The notes beneath the pieces are model-generated. The model was given only the letters and a program-made list of their open reading frames with translations. It ran no database searches and had not been told where the DNA came from. Both the position numbers and the translations under genes were made by a program. From Kutzneria buriramensis (GTDB taxonomy: Bacteria > Actinomycetota > Actinomycetes > Mycobacteriales > Pseudonocardiaceae): a stretch of DNA of 64,000 nucleotides. The DNA lies in NCBI RefSeq assembly GCF_003387475.1, contig NZ_QUNO01000002.1:761034-825033 (forward strand). The letters run 5' to 3'. Positions 26,473 through 34,478 of the stretch are shown one piece after another; positions within the stretch are counted from its first letter, which is position 1, and every line of letters starts with the position of its first letter.

Positions 26473-27662
26473 TCCCCCACCAGCTCGAAGTACTTGGCGG
26501 CCGTGTCCATGTCCTTGTCGCCGCGGCCGGACAGGTTGATCAGCACCACGTCGCCCAGGCAGGCCCCCAGCTTGACCGCGCCGGCCAGCGCATGGCTGGA
26601 CTCGATCGCCGGGATGATGCCCTCGGTCCGGGCCAGCAGCCGCATCGCGTCCATCGCCTCGGCGTCGGTGACCGGCACGTACTCGGCGCGCCCGATGTCC
26701 TTGAGATACGAGTGCTCCGGCCCGACGCCGGCGTAGTCGAGGCCGGCGGAGATGGAGTGCGTCTCGATGGTCTGACCGTCGTCGTCCTGGAGGAAGTACG
26801 AGCGGGACCCGTGCAGGACACCCACCCGGCCCTCGGCGAACGTCGCCGCGTGCCGGCCGGTCTCGACGCCGTCACCCGCCGCCTCGCAGCCGATCAGCCG
26901 CGTGTCGTCGTCCAGGAACGGGTGGAACGCGCCGATCGCGTTGGAGCCGCCGCCGACGCAGGCCAGCACGGCGTCCGGCAACTGCCCGGTGCGGCGCTGG
27001 ATCTGCTCCCGCGCCTCCACGCCGATGACCCGTTGCAGGTCACGGACGATCGTCGGGAAAGGGTGCGGGCCGGCGGCCGTGCCGAACAGGTAGTGGGTGG
27101 AGTCCACATTGGCCACCCAGTCGCGGAACGCCTCGTTGATGGCGTCCTTCAACGTGCCCGATCCGGTCGGCACGGAAACCACTTCCGCGCCGAGAATCCG
27201 CATCCGCGCCACGTTCAGCGCCTGCCGCTCGGTGTCGAGCTTTCCCATGTAGACGGTGCAGTCGATGCCCAGCAGCGCGCAGGCCGTCGCCGTCGCGACG
27301 CCGTGCTGGCCGGCGCCGGTCTCCGCGATGACGCGGGGCTTTCCCATGCGCTTGGCCAGCAAGGCCTGGCCCAGCGCGTTGTTCAGCTTGTGCGAGCCGG
27401 TGTGGTTGAGGTCCTCCCGCTTGAGGAAGACCCGCGCGCCGACCGACTCCGCGAAGCGCGGCACCTCGGTCAGCGGGGTGGGCCGGCCGGCGTAGTCGGC
27501 CAGCAGGGTGTTGAGCTCCGTGGCGAAATCCTCGTCGCCACGGGCCTTGTCGTAGGCGACGGCGAGCTCGTCGATCGCGGCGACCAGGGCCTCGGGCACG
27601 TACTGGCCGCCGAAGCGGCCGAAGGCGCCCGTCCCGTCGCCGACGGCGGGATGGAAGAACAT
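26469..27662 (-). CDS. trpB: Tryptophan synthase beta subunit
   Basis: A 397-residue PLP enzyme that joins indole and serine to tryptophan in the alpha2-beta2 complex. Lys92 in [10 protein letters not shown] is the Schiff-base lysine; the phosphate loop VGGGSNAIG and catalytic region [12 protein letters not shown] are present. Length and motifs match TrpB1 (complex-forming) enzymes. AAGGAC lies upstream of the ATG. It follows trpM by 46 bases. trpC and other trp genes are not in this window upstream, where a divergent LigD-type gene begins. Confidence 0.97.
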   Translation of the reverse strand: MFFHPAVGDGTGAFGRFGGQYVPEALVAAIDELAVAYDKARGDEDFATELNTLLADYAGRPTPLTEVPRFAESVGARVFLKREDLNHTGSHKLNNALGQALLAKRMGKPRVIAETGAGQHGVATATACALLGIDCTVYMGKLDTERQALNVARMRILGAEVVSVPTGSGTLKDAINEAFRDWVANVDSTHYLFGTAAGPHPFPTIVRDLQRVIGVEAREQIQRRTGQLPDAVLACVGGGSNAIGAFHPFLDDDTRLIGCEAAGDGVETGRHAATFAEGRVGVLHGSRSYFLQDDDGQTIETHSISAGLDYAGVGPEHSYLKDIGRAEYVPVTDAEAMDAMRLLARTEGIIPAIESSHALAGAVKLGACLGDVVLINLSGRGDKDMDTAAKYFELVGE

Positions 27663-27708
27663 ATGGGGTTTTGTCCTTACGGGTGAACGGATGGGGGCCG
27701 ACGATTCG

Positions 27709-27843
27709 TCAGCCGTGCCATCGCATCCCGCGGACCTGCCCGGGCTCGCAGCCGATGTGGTAGCGCACCCGGCGCCCCTTGATCCGACGCGCGGGCGAGC
27801 GGGAGCCGCGGGGGGCTCCGCCGAAGCGCACGTCGTTCGTCAT
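27709..27843 (-). CDS. trpM: TrpM-like small tryptophan-operon protein
   Basis: A 44-residue basic protein. The core [18 protein letters not shown] followed by VRGMRW matches, from memory, the TrpM proteins encoded just before trpB in Streptomyces, which modulate tryptophan biosynthesis and development. Position before trpB-trpA supports the call. There is no ribosome binding site: the ATG lies seven bases after a -10-like box, so a leaderless transcript is likely. Unlike Streptomyces, no trpC precedes it. Confidence 0.82.
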   Translation of the reverse strand: MTNDVRFGGAPRGSRSPARRIKGRRVRYHIGCEPGQVRGMRWHG

Positions 27844-27850
27844 GAGCCGG

Positions 27851-27880
27851 AGGTTAATACCGTGACCGTCGGCCGCACAA
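27851..27880 (-). promoter_or_regulatory. Candidate promoter giving a leaderless trpMBA transcript
   Basis: On the minus strand TTGTGC, 18 bases, TAACCT precedes the trpM ATG by seven bases, the usual distance from -10 to the transcription start. Weak -35; supported mainly by the missing ribosome binding site. Confidence 0.4.
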
Positions 27881-27926
27881 CCGGTTCCGGGTTGCCTGTG
27901 CGTGCGCTCACGGGGATGGTGGTGCC

Positions 27927-28859
27927 ATGGAACGGGACGGCGTCAACCTGACCAACCTCGACCAGCAGCTGTTCGAGGGGGCCGAGGCGACCAAGGGCGA
28001 CCTGGTCGACTACCTCGACGCCGTGCATCCGCAGTTGATCGCCGCGCTGGCCGACCGGCCGCTGTCGGTGATCCGCGCGCTGCGCGACCAGCCGCCGTTC
28101 ATGCAGAAGAACCTGCCGAAGTACACGCCCGAGTGGGTGCGGCGGCAGCCGATCTGGGCCGAGGCGTCCAAGCGCGAGATCTCCTACGCGCTGTGCAACG
28201 ACCGGCGGACGCTGCTGTGGTTCGCCAACCAGCGGGCCGTGGAGTACCACCCCACGCTGTTCCGCCTGGACCAGTGGGCGCATCCCACGCACATGGTCCT
28301 GGACCTCGACCCGCCCGCCGGCGACTCGTTCGGGCTCGTCGTGCGGGCCGCGCACCTCATCCGCCAGGCGCTGTCCGACTGCGGACTTTCCGGGGCGGTC
28401 AAGACCAGTGGCTCCAAGGGCGTGCACATCTTCGTGCCGATCGAGGGTTCCGTCGAGGACGTCGCCGCCGCCACCCGGGCCGTCGCCGCCCGCGCCGAGC
28501 GCCTCGACCCCCAGCTGGCGACCACCGCCTTCATCGTCGAGGACCGCCACGGCAAGGTCTTCCTCGACTCCACCCGTGCCGGCGGCGCGACCGTGGCCGC
28601 CGTCTACAGCCCCCGCCTCCGCCCCGGCGTCCCCGTCTCCTTCCCCGTCGCCTGGTCCGACCTGGACGACGTCGCCCCCGCCGACTTCACCATCCGCACC
28701 GCCCCCGCGCTGCTGGGATCGTCCGACCCCTGGTCGGCGGCCATGCCGCCCGTGCAGCCCCTCCCCGAAGACCTGGTCGCCGAGGGCCACACCATCCCCG
28801 TGGCCCGCGTCCAAGCCATGCACGAAGGCAAACGCCGCGCCCGAGCCCGCCGCCCCTGA
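27927..28859 (+). CDS. LigD-type polymerase/primase domain protein (NHEJ)
   Basis: A 310-residue stand-alone archaeo-eukaryotic-primase-type polymerase, homologous to the polymerase domain of LigD. Metal-binding aspartates are in VLDLDPP, with TSGSKGVHIFVPI and the HPTLFRLDQW region typical of the family. It adds ribonucleotides or fills gaps at broken ends with Ku and a ligase. No ligase or nuclease domain is attached and neither is nearby. ATG start. A dispersed repeat begins two bases after its stop. Confidence 0.9.
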   Translation: MERDGVNLTNLDQQLFEGAEATKGDLVDYLDAVHPQLIAALADRPLSVIRALRDQPPFMQKNLPKYTPEWVRRQPIWAEASKREISYALCNDRRTLLWFANQRAVEYHPTLFRLDQWAHPTHMVLDLDPPAGDSFGLVVRAAHLIRQALSDCGLSGAVKTSGSKGVHIFVPIEGSVEDVAAATRAVAARAERLDPQLATTAFIVEDRHGKVFLDSTRAGGATVAAVYSPRLRPGVPVSFPVAWSDLDDVAPADFTIRTAPALLGSSDPWSAAMPPVQPLPEDLVAEGHTIPVARVQAMHEGKRRARARRP

Positions 28860-28860
28860 A

Positions 28861-28905
28861 CCCCCGCGAGTCGCGCTCTCAGACACAACGAATGTAGGTT
28901 TCCGG
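28861..28905 (+). repeat. Short dispersed 3'-end repeat, copy C1
   Basis: A 45-base block containing GCGAGTCGCGCTCTCAGACA and GAATGTAGGTTTCC, nearly identical to the minus-strand blocks at 34434-34478 and (more diverged) 34304-34351. It starts directly after the LigD-type stop in the same orientation. The following 120 bases hold no gene that I can see. Confidence 0.75.
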
Positions 28906-29027
28906 CACACCCACGCGAGTCCCGCCGAGCGTGACACCGCTTTGCGGTTTCGGGCAGATCGAGCCAACCTGGCCGCCCCGCCTGAGGGAACCTCAATTCC
29001 GCTTGCCCGCCTCGCTACCCTCAACGG

Positions 29028-29402
29028 GTGGACTATCGGCGGGAAATCTTCTCCTACCTGGAGCGGTCCGAGGGACTCGTGTTCACGCCGGGTCGCCGGA
29101 GCGACCAGTTCATCGTGAGCTCCAACTCGGGCGGCGGCTTTCTCTACGAGCCGGTGCTCACCGTCGCCGAGGACCTGCTCGAGGAATACCTGCGCGATTA
29201 CAGCCAGGACCTCCTGGACCACCCCGACCCGATGGCCGACGCGCTGTCGATGACCGAGATCCACATGGCGGAGTACCTCGGGACCGATCACGGCGACGGC
29301 CTGAACGCGACGGTCGCCCTCGGTTTTCGCCGCGTCCGGCGCGGCAAGGTCGAGTTCTTCCTGGAGCAGGCCCCTCAGTGGGGCACGACCAACGTCAGGT
29401 AG
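29028..29402 (+). CDS. Hypothetical protein
   Basis: A 124-residue acidic soluble protein without signal or membrane segment. Pattern DYRREIFSYLERSEGLVFTP, FLYEPVLTVAEDLLEEYL and GFRRVRRGKVEFFLE suggests a compact alpha/beta fold; it resembles immunity-type small proteins only vaguely, so no function is assigned. GTG start. Its last 28 bases overlap the tail of the converging methyltransferase gene. Confidence 0.6.
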   Translation: MDYRREIFSYLERSEGLVFTPGRRSDQFIVSSNSGGGFLYEPVLTVAEDLLEEYLRDYSQDLLDHPDPMADALSMTEIHMAEYLGTDHGDGLNATVALGFRRVRRGKVEFFLEQAPQWGTTNVR

Positions 29403-30103
29403 ACCATGCCCAGCACGCCCCGCCAGCCCTTGAGCCGCCACGTCCGCTGCCGGTCGGCCCCCGCTCGGGCCTCCTCGTCGTCGGGCCGCTCGAGCAGCCG
29501 GCGCTCCCGCGCCAGGGCGTGGCCGGACTCGAACTCGTCCCACTCGTCCTGGTTGGCCTGCGACAGCCACAGCAGCCGGTAACCGTGCTCCATCGCCAGG
29601 TCGACGAGCTCGGCGACCGACCCGTACTCCTCCCGCGTCATCGGCATCACGGCCAGCTGCTCGGCCGTGGGCTCCCGCTCCCAGAACCCCTCGCCGAGCA
29701 GCAGCCGCCCGCCCGGCCGCAGGATCCGCCGGCCGGCCTTCAGGGTGTTCACGGTGCTGTCGGTCGGCTCGCCGCCGAAGACGTGCGTCGCCCCGTTGAC
29801 GATCAGCACGTCGGCCTCCCCCGACCACGCGCCGGCGTCGCCGACCTCCAGCGTCACCCGATCGGCGAGTCCCCGCTCGGTGGCCCGCTTCTGTCCATGG
29901 GCGATGGCCTCCGCGTCGAGGTCGACGCCGTGCCCGGTGGCACCGGCGGCGACGGCCCGCAGCAGCAGCTCGGCCCAGCCGCAGCCGAGGTCGACCACGT
30001 GCTGGCCGTCGAGCGGCCCGAGTGAGCGAATCAGCAGGTCGGCGCGGTACGAGGACATCGGCCCGTGGAACACCAGGTCGTCATGCAGGGGAGGCAGCGT
30101 CAT
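29375..30103 (-). CDS. Class I SAM-dependent methyltransferase
   Basis: A 242-residue Rossmann methyltransferase. Motif I VVDLGCGWAELLL (near residue 36), acidic GVDLDAEAI, motif II VLIVNGATHVF and post-motif LRPGGRLLLGEG are clear. The C-terminal part has a WLKGW-type insertion not tied to a known substrate. ATG start with GCGAGGC upstream. It follows a PLP-dependent enzyme gene by 32 bases and is probably in its operon. Confidence 0.88.
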   Translation of the reverse strand: MTLPPLHDDLVFHGPMSSYRADLLIRSLGPLDGQHVVDLGCGWAELLLRAVAAGATGHGVDLDAEAIAHGQKRATERGLADRVTLEVGDAGAWSGEADVLIVNGATHVFGGEPTDSTVNTLKAGRRILRPGGRLLLGEGFWEREPTAEQLAVMPMTREEYGSVAELVDLAMEHGYRLLWLSQANQDEWDEFESGHALARERRLLERPDDEEARAGADRQRTWRLKGWRGVLGMVYLTLVVPH

Positions 30104-30135
30104 GATCCAAGCCTCGCCACGGCCGCAACCGGTTT

Positions 30136-30993
30136 TCAGCCGGTGACGACGGCGACGACCGCGGTTCCCGCCGGGAAAACGCCCGTCCGGACCCGGTCGA
30201 ACACGCCGTGCAGCATCTTCGCCACGTACACCCAATCGAGGGTCACGTCGTGCCGTTGCCGGAAATCGGCCACGAATTCGTCCAGCGCGGGGGTGCGTTT
30301 CGCGTAACCGCCGAAATGGGATTCGACGTCGATGGCCCAGTTGCCGGTCTCCGCGCCGAACGCGTCGATCTGCAGCCGCCGGACGTCGCCGGCCAGGAAT
30401 TCGCCGCCCTTGAGCGCGGAGAAGCCCAGCGCGCGCTGCCCCGGCCGCAGGCCCGCGGCCAGGCCGGCCAGCGTGCCGCCGGTGCCGCAGGCGCAGCACA
30501 GCACGTCGAAATCCGGCGCGATCTCGGCCGGCAGCTCCTGACATCCCTGGAGCGCCAACGCATTCGTGCCGCCCTCGGGCAGCAGGTAGAAGTCGCCGAA
30601 CTCGTCGGCGAGCGCCGCCAGCACGTCCGGCTCGGTCTTGCGCCGGTAGGTCGTCCGGTCCAGGTAGGCCAGCCGCATCCCGTGCTTGACGGCCCGCGTC
30701 AGCGAATCGTTGAGCGGCAGGTGCTCCTCGCCCCGGACGACGCCGATCGTGTCGAATCCGTAGCGGGCGCCCGCCGCGGCCGTGGCCCGGATGTGGTTGG
30801 AATAGGCGCCGCCGAACGTGAGCAGCGTGTGGTGCCCCTGCTCGCGGGCGGCGATCAGGTTGTACTTCAGCTTGCGCCACTTGTTGCCGGGGATGTCGGG
30901 GCTGATCAGGTCGTCCCGCTTGAGGTAGAGGCGGACGTCCCGGGCGCGCAGCCGCTCGTCGCGCAGCTCGGTCAGCGGGGAGGGAACCTGCAC
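30136..30993 (-). CDS. PLP-dependent D-cysteine desulfhydrase/ACC deaminase-like enzyme
   Basis: A 285-residue fold-type II PLP enzyme. The Schiff-base Lys38 is in IPGNKWRKLKYN; FGGAYSNHIRATAAA, LPEGGTNALA and the phosphate loop CACGTGGTLAG are present. Family members deaminate D-cysteine or 1-aminocyclopropane-1-carboxylate. The key residues that separate the two activities cannot be judged here. GTG start. It is divergent from the VOC gene and upstream of a methyltransferase. Confidence 0.88.
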   Translation of the reverse strand: MQVPSPLTELRDERLRARDVRLYLKRDDLISPDIPGNKWRKLKYNLIAAREQGHHTLLTFGGAYSNHIRATAAAGARYGFDTIGVVRGEEHLPLNDSLTRAVKHGMRLAYLDRTTYRRKTEPDVLAALADEFGDFYLLPEGGTNALALQGCQELPAEIAPDFDVLCCACGTGGTLAGLAAGLRPGQRALGFSALKGGEFLAGDVRRLQIDAFGAETGNWAIDVESHFGGYAKRTPALDEFVADFRQRHDVTLDWVYVAKMLHGVFDRVRTGVFPAGTAVVAVVTG

Positions 30994-31109
30994 CGCGCAA
31001 CTCTACGGCCACCCGTCCGTGTCGGCCGGAGGCGAAATGTCAGACCCGGCTGCGACGATGCCCAGGTGTCGGGATGACCCCCGTCCCGCGAACCGCAAGG
31101 AGCACCACG

Positions 31110-31871
31110 ATGAGCGCTGTGGCGCCGGGAGTGCCCGGCTGGATCGACCTGGGCTCGCCGGATCTGGACGCGACGAGACGCTTCTACACCGAACTGTTCG
31201 GCTGGACCGCCCACACCGGCGGCGAGGAGTTCGGCGGCTACACCATCTTCAACCTCGGCGACGAGCCGGTCGCCGGCGCGGGCCCGCTGTTCAGCGAGGA
31301 CCAGCCGGTCGTGTGGAACACCTACGTCATCACCGAGAGCGCGGACGACGTCGCGGCCAAGGTCGAGGCCAACGGCGGCAAGATCCTGATGGCGCCGGGC
31401 GATGTCGGCGAGAACGGCCGCATGGGCGTCTTCATGGACGCCGGGGGCGCGGCCTTCTCCGTCTGGCAGCCGGGCACCATGCCCGGCGCGACGGTGTTCA
31501 ACGTGCCCGGCGCGCTGTGCTGGAACGAGCTGATGACCCGCGACCCGGCCGGGGCCAAGTCGTTCTACGAGGGCGTGTTCGGCTGGAACCACGAGGACGG
31601 CCCGTTCGGTGACACCACGTACACGACGTGGATGAACAGCGGCGCGCCGGTCGGCGGCATGATGCCGATGGAGGGCGACATGTGGCCGGCGGAGCTGCCG
31701 TCGCACTGGATGATCTACTTCGCCGTCGAGGACACCGACGCGGCCGCCACCAAGTGCGAGGCGCTGGGCGGCTCGGTCGCGGTCGCGCCGACCGACATCC
31801 CCCAGGGCCGGTTCGCCGTGCTCAACGACCCGCACGGCGCGGCCTTCTCCGTGATCAAGACGACGATGTGA
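31110..31871 (+). CDS. Two-domain VOC (glyoxalase/dioxygenase-fold) protein
   Basis: A 253-residue protein made of two VOC modules (about 8-120 and 127-252), each starting with a WIDLGSPDLDATRRFYTELFGW- or WNELMTRDPAGAKSFY-like strand-helix. This tandem form is common in actinomycetes and named glyoxalase/bleomycin-resistance family; the substrate is unknown. AAGGAG supports the ATG twelve codons inside a longer open frame. Its last 17 bases overlap the converging DUF1275 gene. Confidence 0.88.
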   Translation: MSAVAPGVPGWIDLGSPDLDATRRFYTELFGWTAHTGGEEFGGYTIFNLGDEPVAGAGPLFSEDQPVVWNTYVITESADDVAAKVEANGGKILMAPGDVGENGRMGVFMDAGGAAFSVWQPGTMPGATVFNVPGALCWNELMTRDPAGAKSFYEGVFGWNHEDGPFGDTTYTTWMNSGAPVGGMMPMEGDMWPAELPSHWMIYFAVEDTDAAATKCEALGGSVAVAPTDIPQGRFAVLNDPHGAAFSVIKTTM

Positions 31872-32550
31872 CCGTGTGCCAGGGCGCTTCGCCCCGGCTA
31901 CGCAGTGCGCTGACCGCCGCGACGAGTCCGATCAGGACCGCCGCGGCGGTCAGCGCCCATGCGGCACGCGTGTGCAGCACCAGCAGCGCCCCGACCAGGG
32001 CGCCGAGGAACATCGCGAACACCGCCAGCGCGCGGCGCGCCGCCGCGACCCGGCCTTGACGGCGGATGTCGGCGGCGAAGCCGGACAGCGTCGAGGTGAG
32101 CACCGTCGTGGTCAGGTCGGGCACGGCGAGGCGGCGGGCGGTCGAGTTCTGGAGGCCCATCGCGACCGCGAGCAGCGCCGCCTCCACGACCGTCGCATCG
32201 GGCAGCAGGGAAAGGAGGATTGTCACGACCAACAGTCCCAACTCGACAAGTGCCACGTTGCGGAGCAGGTGACCGCGATGCGAATGCCGCTGCGCCAGGT
32301 GGCCGCCGGCGTACGAGCCGAGCAGGAAGCCCAGCAACGCGATCACCGACGCCGCCAGGGAGAAGCCCGGCGTGCCGGCCAACGCGAAGCCCACGAACAC
32401 GACGTTGCCGGTCATGTTCGCGACGAACACGCGGCAGAGGTCGAGCACGCTCACCGCGTCCACCACGCCGGTCGCGACCGTCAGCACCAGCAGCAGGACC
32501 GGCAGCGGGCCGTGCCGCTCGCCGCGGGCCAGTTCGTCCCAGACACGCAT
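31855..32550 (-). CDS. DUF1275 (YoaK-like) membrane protein
   Basis: A 231-residue protein with six hydrophobic helices. VATGVVDAVSVLDLCRVFVANMTGNVVF and MGLQNSTARRL are DUF1275 hallmarks (quoted in parts below 20 residues each: DAVSVLDL, FVANMTGN, MGLQNS). The family has no settled function. ATG at MRVWDEL. It starts eight bases after the upstream MFS stop and is probably co-transcribed with it. Confidence 0.88.
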   Translation of the reverse strand: MRVWDELARGERHGPLPVLLLVLTVATGVVDAVSVLDLCRVFVANMTGNVVFVGFALAGTPGFSLAASVIALLGFLLGSYAGGHLAQRHSHRGHLLRNVALVELGLLVVTILLSLLPDATVVEAALLAVAMGLQNSTARRLAVPDLTTTVLTSTLSGFAADIRRQGRVAAARRALAVFAMFLGALVGALLVLHTRAAWALTAAAVLIGLVAAVSALRSRGEAPWHTVTSSS

Positions 32551-32557
32551 CGGCGGC

Positions 32558-34177
32558 TCAGTGAGGCGGCGACGGCGCCGCGAGAGCGTGTCGCACGGTC
32601 GGTTCGGCGTCGGCGAGACGACGGGCCCGTTCGAGCACGTCGTGGTCGGCGCCGGTGTAGCGGGAGTGGTGCTGCGCCAGGTGCTCGGACCAGGACGGCA
32701 CCTGGAACGTCTCGATGAACAGCATCGGGTCGGCGAGGTCGCGGTGCAGGCCCCAGCTGGTCGCACCCGTGCGCCGCCGCGAGCGCTCCACCACGGTCAT
32801 CGCCTCGGTGAAGCCGTCGACGTTGTCCTCGGCCACCAGGTACTCGATCAGCACGAGCACCGGCCCGTCGGTCGGCCGGAGTTCTAAAACCAGCGATGGC
32901 TCCGCCCAGTTCGCGGCCACCGACCGGTCCAGGTTGCCGCCGTCGTACAGCGGCCACAGCCAGCCGGTGGCCGCACCGAGCAGCAGCAGCGCCGCCGCGA
33001 CGAACATCGTGATCATCAGGCCCGCGTAGCCGGCGACCACGCCCCAGATCGCCGCGCCGAACGCCTGGCCGCCCATGAACACGATCAGGTAGAACGCGAG
33101 GCCGCGGGCCCGCACCCAGCCGGCCAGCGTCAGCTGCATCGCGGCGTTCAATGTCGACAGCACGCCGATCCACGCCGCGCCGGCCAGCACCAGCGGCAGC
33201 ACGGCGACGAGCGCGTTCGGGCAGATCGGCAGCACCGCCGTGACGGCCGCGAACACCGCGCCGGAGACCATCAGCATCGCCGTGCCGCTGATCTTGCGGG
33301 CCGCCGCCGGCAGACCCAGCGCGCCCGCGACCGCGCCGACGCCCAGGGCGCCCAGCATCAGGCCGTAGCCGCTGGAGTCCAGGTGCAGGACCTGCGCGGA
33401 CACCGACGGCAGCAACGCCCACAGCGCCGAGGCCGCCGGCACGAACAGCATCGACCGGAACAGGATCCGCCGGATGCCCGGCGCGTTCCGCAAGTACCGG
33501 ACCCCCGCCCGCACCGCCGCGACCGCGTGTTCGCGCTCCGTCTCGTTCGGGCGGGGCTGCGGCGGCCGGCGCCAGAACTGCAACGCCAGCAGGATCACCA
33601 CGAACGACGCCGCGTTCAGCGCGAACGTCCAGCCCACGCCGGCCAGCGACACCAGCAGGCCGCCCAGCGCCGGCCCCACCGCGCGGGCGATGTTCATGTT
33701 CACCGCGCCCAGCGCCGACGCCTGCTTCAGCTGCTCCCTCGGCACCAACTCCGGCTGGATCGCCTGCCAGGCCGGGCCCACCATCGCCGTGCCGCAGCCC
33801 AGCAGGAAGGTCAACGTCAGCAGCAGGCCCGGCGTCATGCCTCCCGTGAAGGTCGCCACCGCCAGCAGCGTCGCCACCACCGCCATGCCCAGCTGCGCCC
33901 ACACCAGCAACCGCTTGCGGTCGGCAAGATCGGCCAGCACGCCCGCCGGCAGCGCGAACAGGAACACCGGCAGCGACCCCGCCGTCTGCACCAGCGCCAC
34001 CACCGTCGGCCCGTGGTCCAGGAGCAGCCACTGCGCGCCCACCGACTGCACCCATGTCCCCACGTTCGACGCGAACTGCGCCAGCCACAGCGCGCGGAAC
34101 GTGCGGGCGGCCAGCGGGGCCCAGGCGGACGACTTCAGTGCCAAGGTCGGCTCATTTCGGCGGTAGGCGGGGGCCAC
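32558..34177 (-). CDS. MFS exporter of the enterobactin-exporter-like (TMSE) group
   Basis: A 539-residue transporter with about twelve hydrophobic helices (opening FRALWLAQFASNVGTWVQSV) and a soluble C-terminal domain of about 105 residues resembling an antibiotic-biosynthesis-monooxygenase ferredoxin-like fold (VLVLIEYLV; WGLHRDLADP; WSEHLAQHHS). This pairing defines the transmembrane secretion effector group, which exports small molecules. The GTG start at MAPAYRRNEP is tentative; a TTG eleven codons on is an alternative. Upstream lies a cluster of inverted and dispersed repeats. Confidence 0.85.
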   Translation of the reverse strand: MAPAYRRNEPTLALKSSAWAPLAARTFRALWLAQFASNVGTWVQSVGAQWLLLDHGPTVVALVQTAGSLPVFLFALPAGVLADLADRKRLLVWAQLGMAVVATLLAVATFTGGMTPGLLLTLTFLLGCGTAMVGPAWQAIQPELVPREQLKQASALGAVNMNIARAVGPALGGLLVSLAGVGWTFALNAASFVVILLALQFWRRPPQPRPNETEREHAVAAVRAGVRYLRNAPGIRRILFRSMLFVPAASALWALLPSVSAQVLHLDSSGYGLMLGALGVGAVAGALGLPAAARKISGTAMLMVSGAVFAAVTAVLPICPNALVAVLPLVLAGAAWIGVLSTLNAAMQLTLAGWVRARGLAFYLIVFMGGQAFGAAIWGVVAGYAGLMITMFVAAALLLLGAATGWLWPLYDGGNLDRSVAANWAEPSLVLELRPTDGPVLVLIEYLVAEDNVDGFTEAMTVVERSRRRTGATSWGLHRDLADPMLFIETFQVPSWSEHLAQHHSRYTGADHDVLERARRLADAEPTVRHALAAPSPPH

Positions 34178-34237
34178 CAACCTACTGGCCGAACGCCGGT
34201 TCGAGCCCCGCAGCACGCCGCCGATCCCTCCTTTTCC

Positions 34238-34290
34238 GCCACATGCGCTTCCCATTTGCGCGGAGGTGACGAGTGGGAAGCGCATGTGGC
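34238..34290. repeat. Perfect 17-bp inverted repeat upstream of the MFS gene
   Basis: Arms GCCACATGCGCTTCCCA and its exact complement, with a 19-base loop. It lies 61 bases upstream of the MFS start, so it could be an operator or hairpin. It belongs to a repeat-dense 240-base stretch (34238-34478) with no gene. Confidence 0.75.
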
Positions 34291-34303
34291 AGAACGGAGG
34301 TGC

Positions 34304-34351
34304 CCGAAACCGACATTCGGTCTGGCGGAGAGCGCGACTCGCCGGGGGGGC
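34304..34351 (-). repeat. Short dispersed repeat, diverged copy C3
   Basis: On the minus strand GGCGAGTCGCGCTCTC, a variable 9-10 bases, then GAATGTCGGTTTCGGG. Shares the conserved ends of copies C1 and C2 but differs in the middle. Same orientation as C2, 80-130 bases further downstream of the HxlR stop. Confidence 0.65.
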
Positions 34352-34363
34352 GGCCCGCGATGG

Positions 34364-34422
34364 GATGCAGGGAAGGACGCCTTCCCTGCGTTCAGCGAGG
34401 GTAAGGCGTCCTTCCCTGCATC
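34364..34422. repeat. Perfect 20-bp inverted repeat hairpin
   Basis: Left arm GATGCAGGGAAGGACGCCTT, right arm its exact complement, 19-base loop. The left arm with the next bases also forms a shorter GCAGGGAAGG/CCTTCCCTGC hairpin, so two foldings compete. It lies between repeat copies C3 and C2; probable terminator of the HxlR operon or part of a composite element. Confidence 0.78.
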
Positions 34423-34433
34423 GGGATCTGCCT

Positions 34434-34478
34434 GGAACCTACATTCGGTGTGTCTGAGAGCGCGACTCGCCGGGGGTG
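34434..34478 (-). repeat. Short dispersed repeat, copy C2, overlapping the HxlR stop
   Basis: On the minus strand this block matches C1 at almost every base (GCGAGTCGCGCTCTCAGACA, then CGAATGTAGGTTCC). It overlaps the HxlR gene: the last ten codons (tail ESRSQTHRM) and the TAG stop come from the repeat. Confidence 0.78.
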
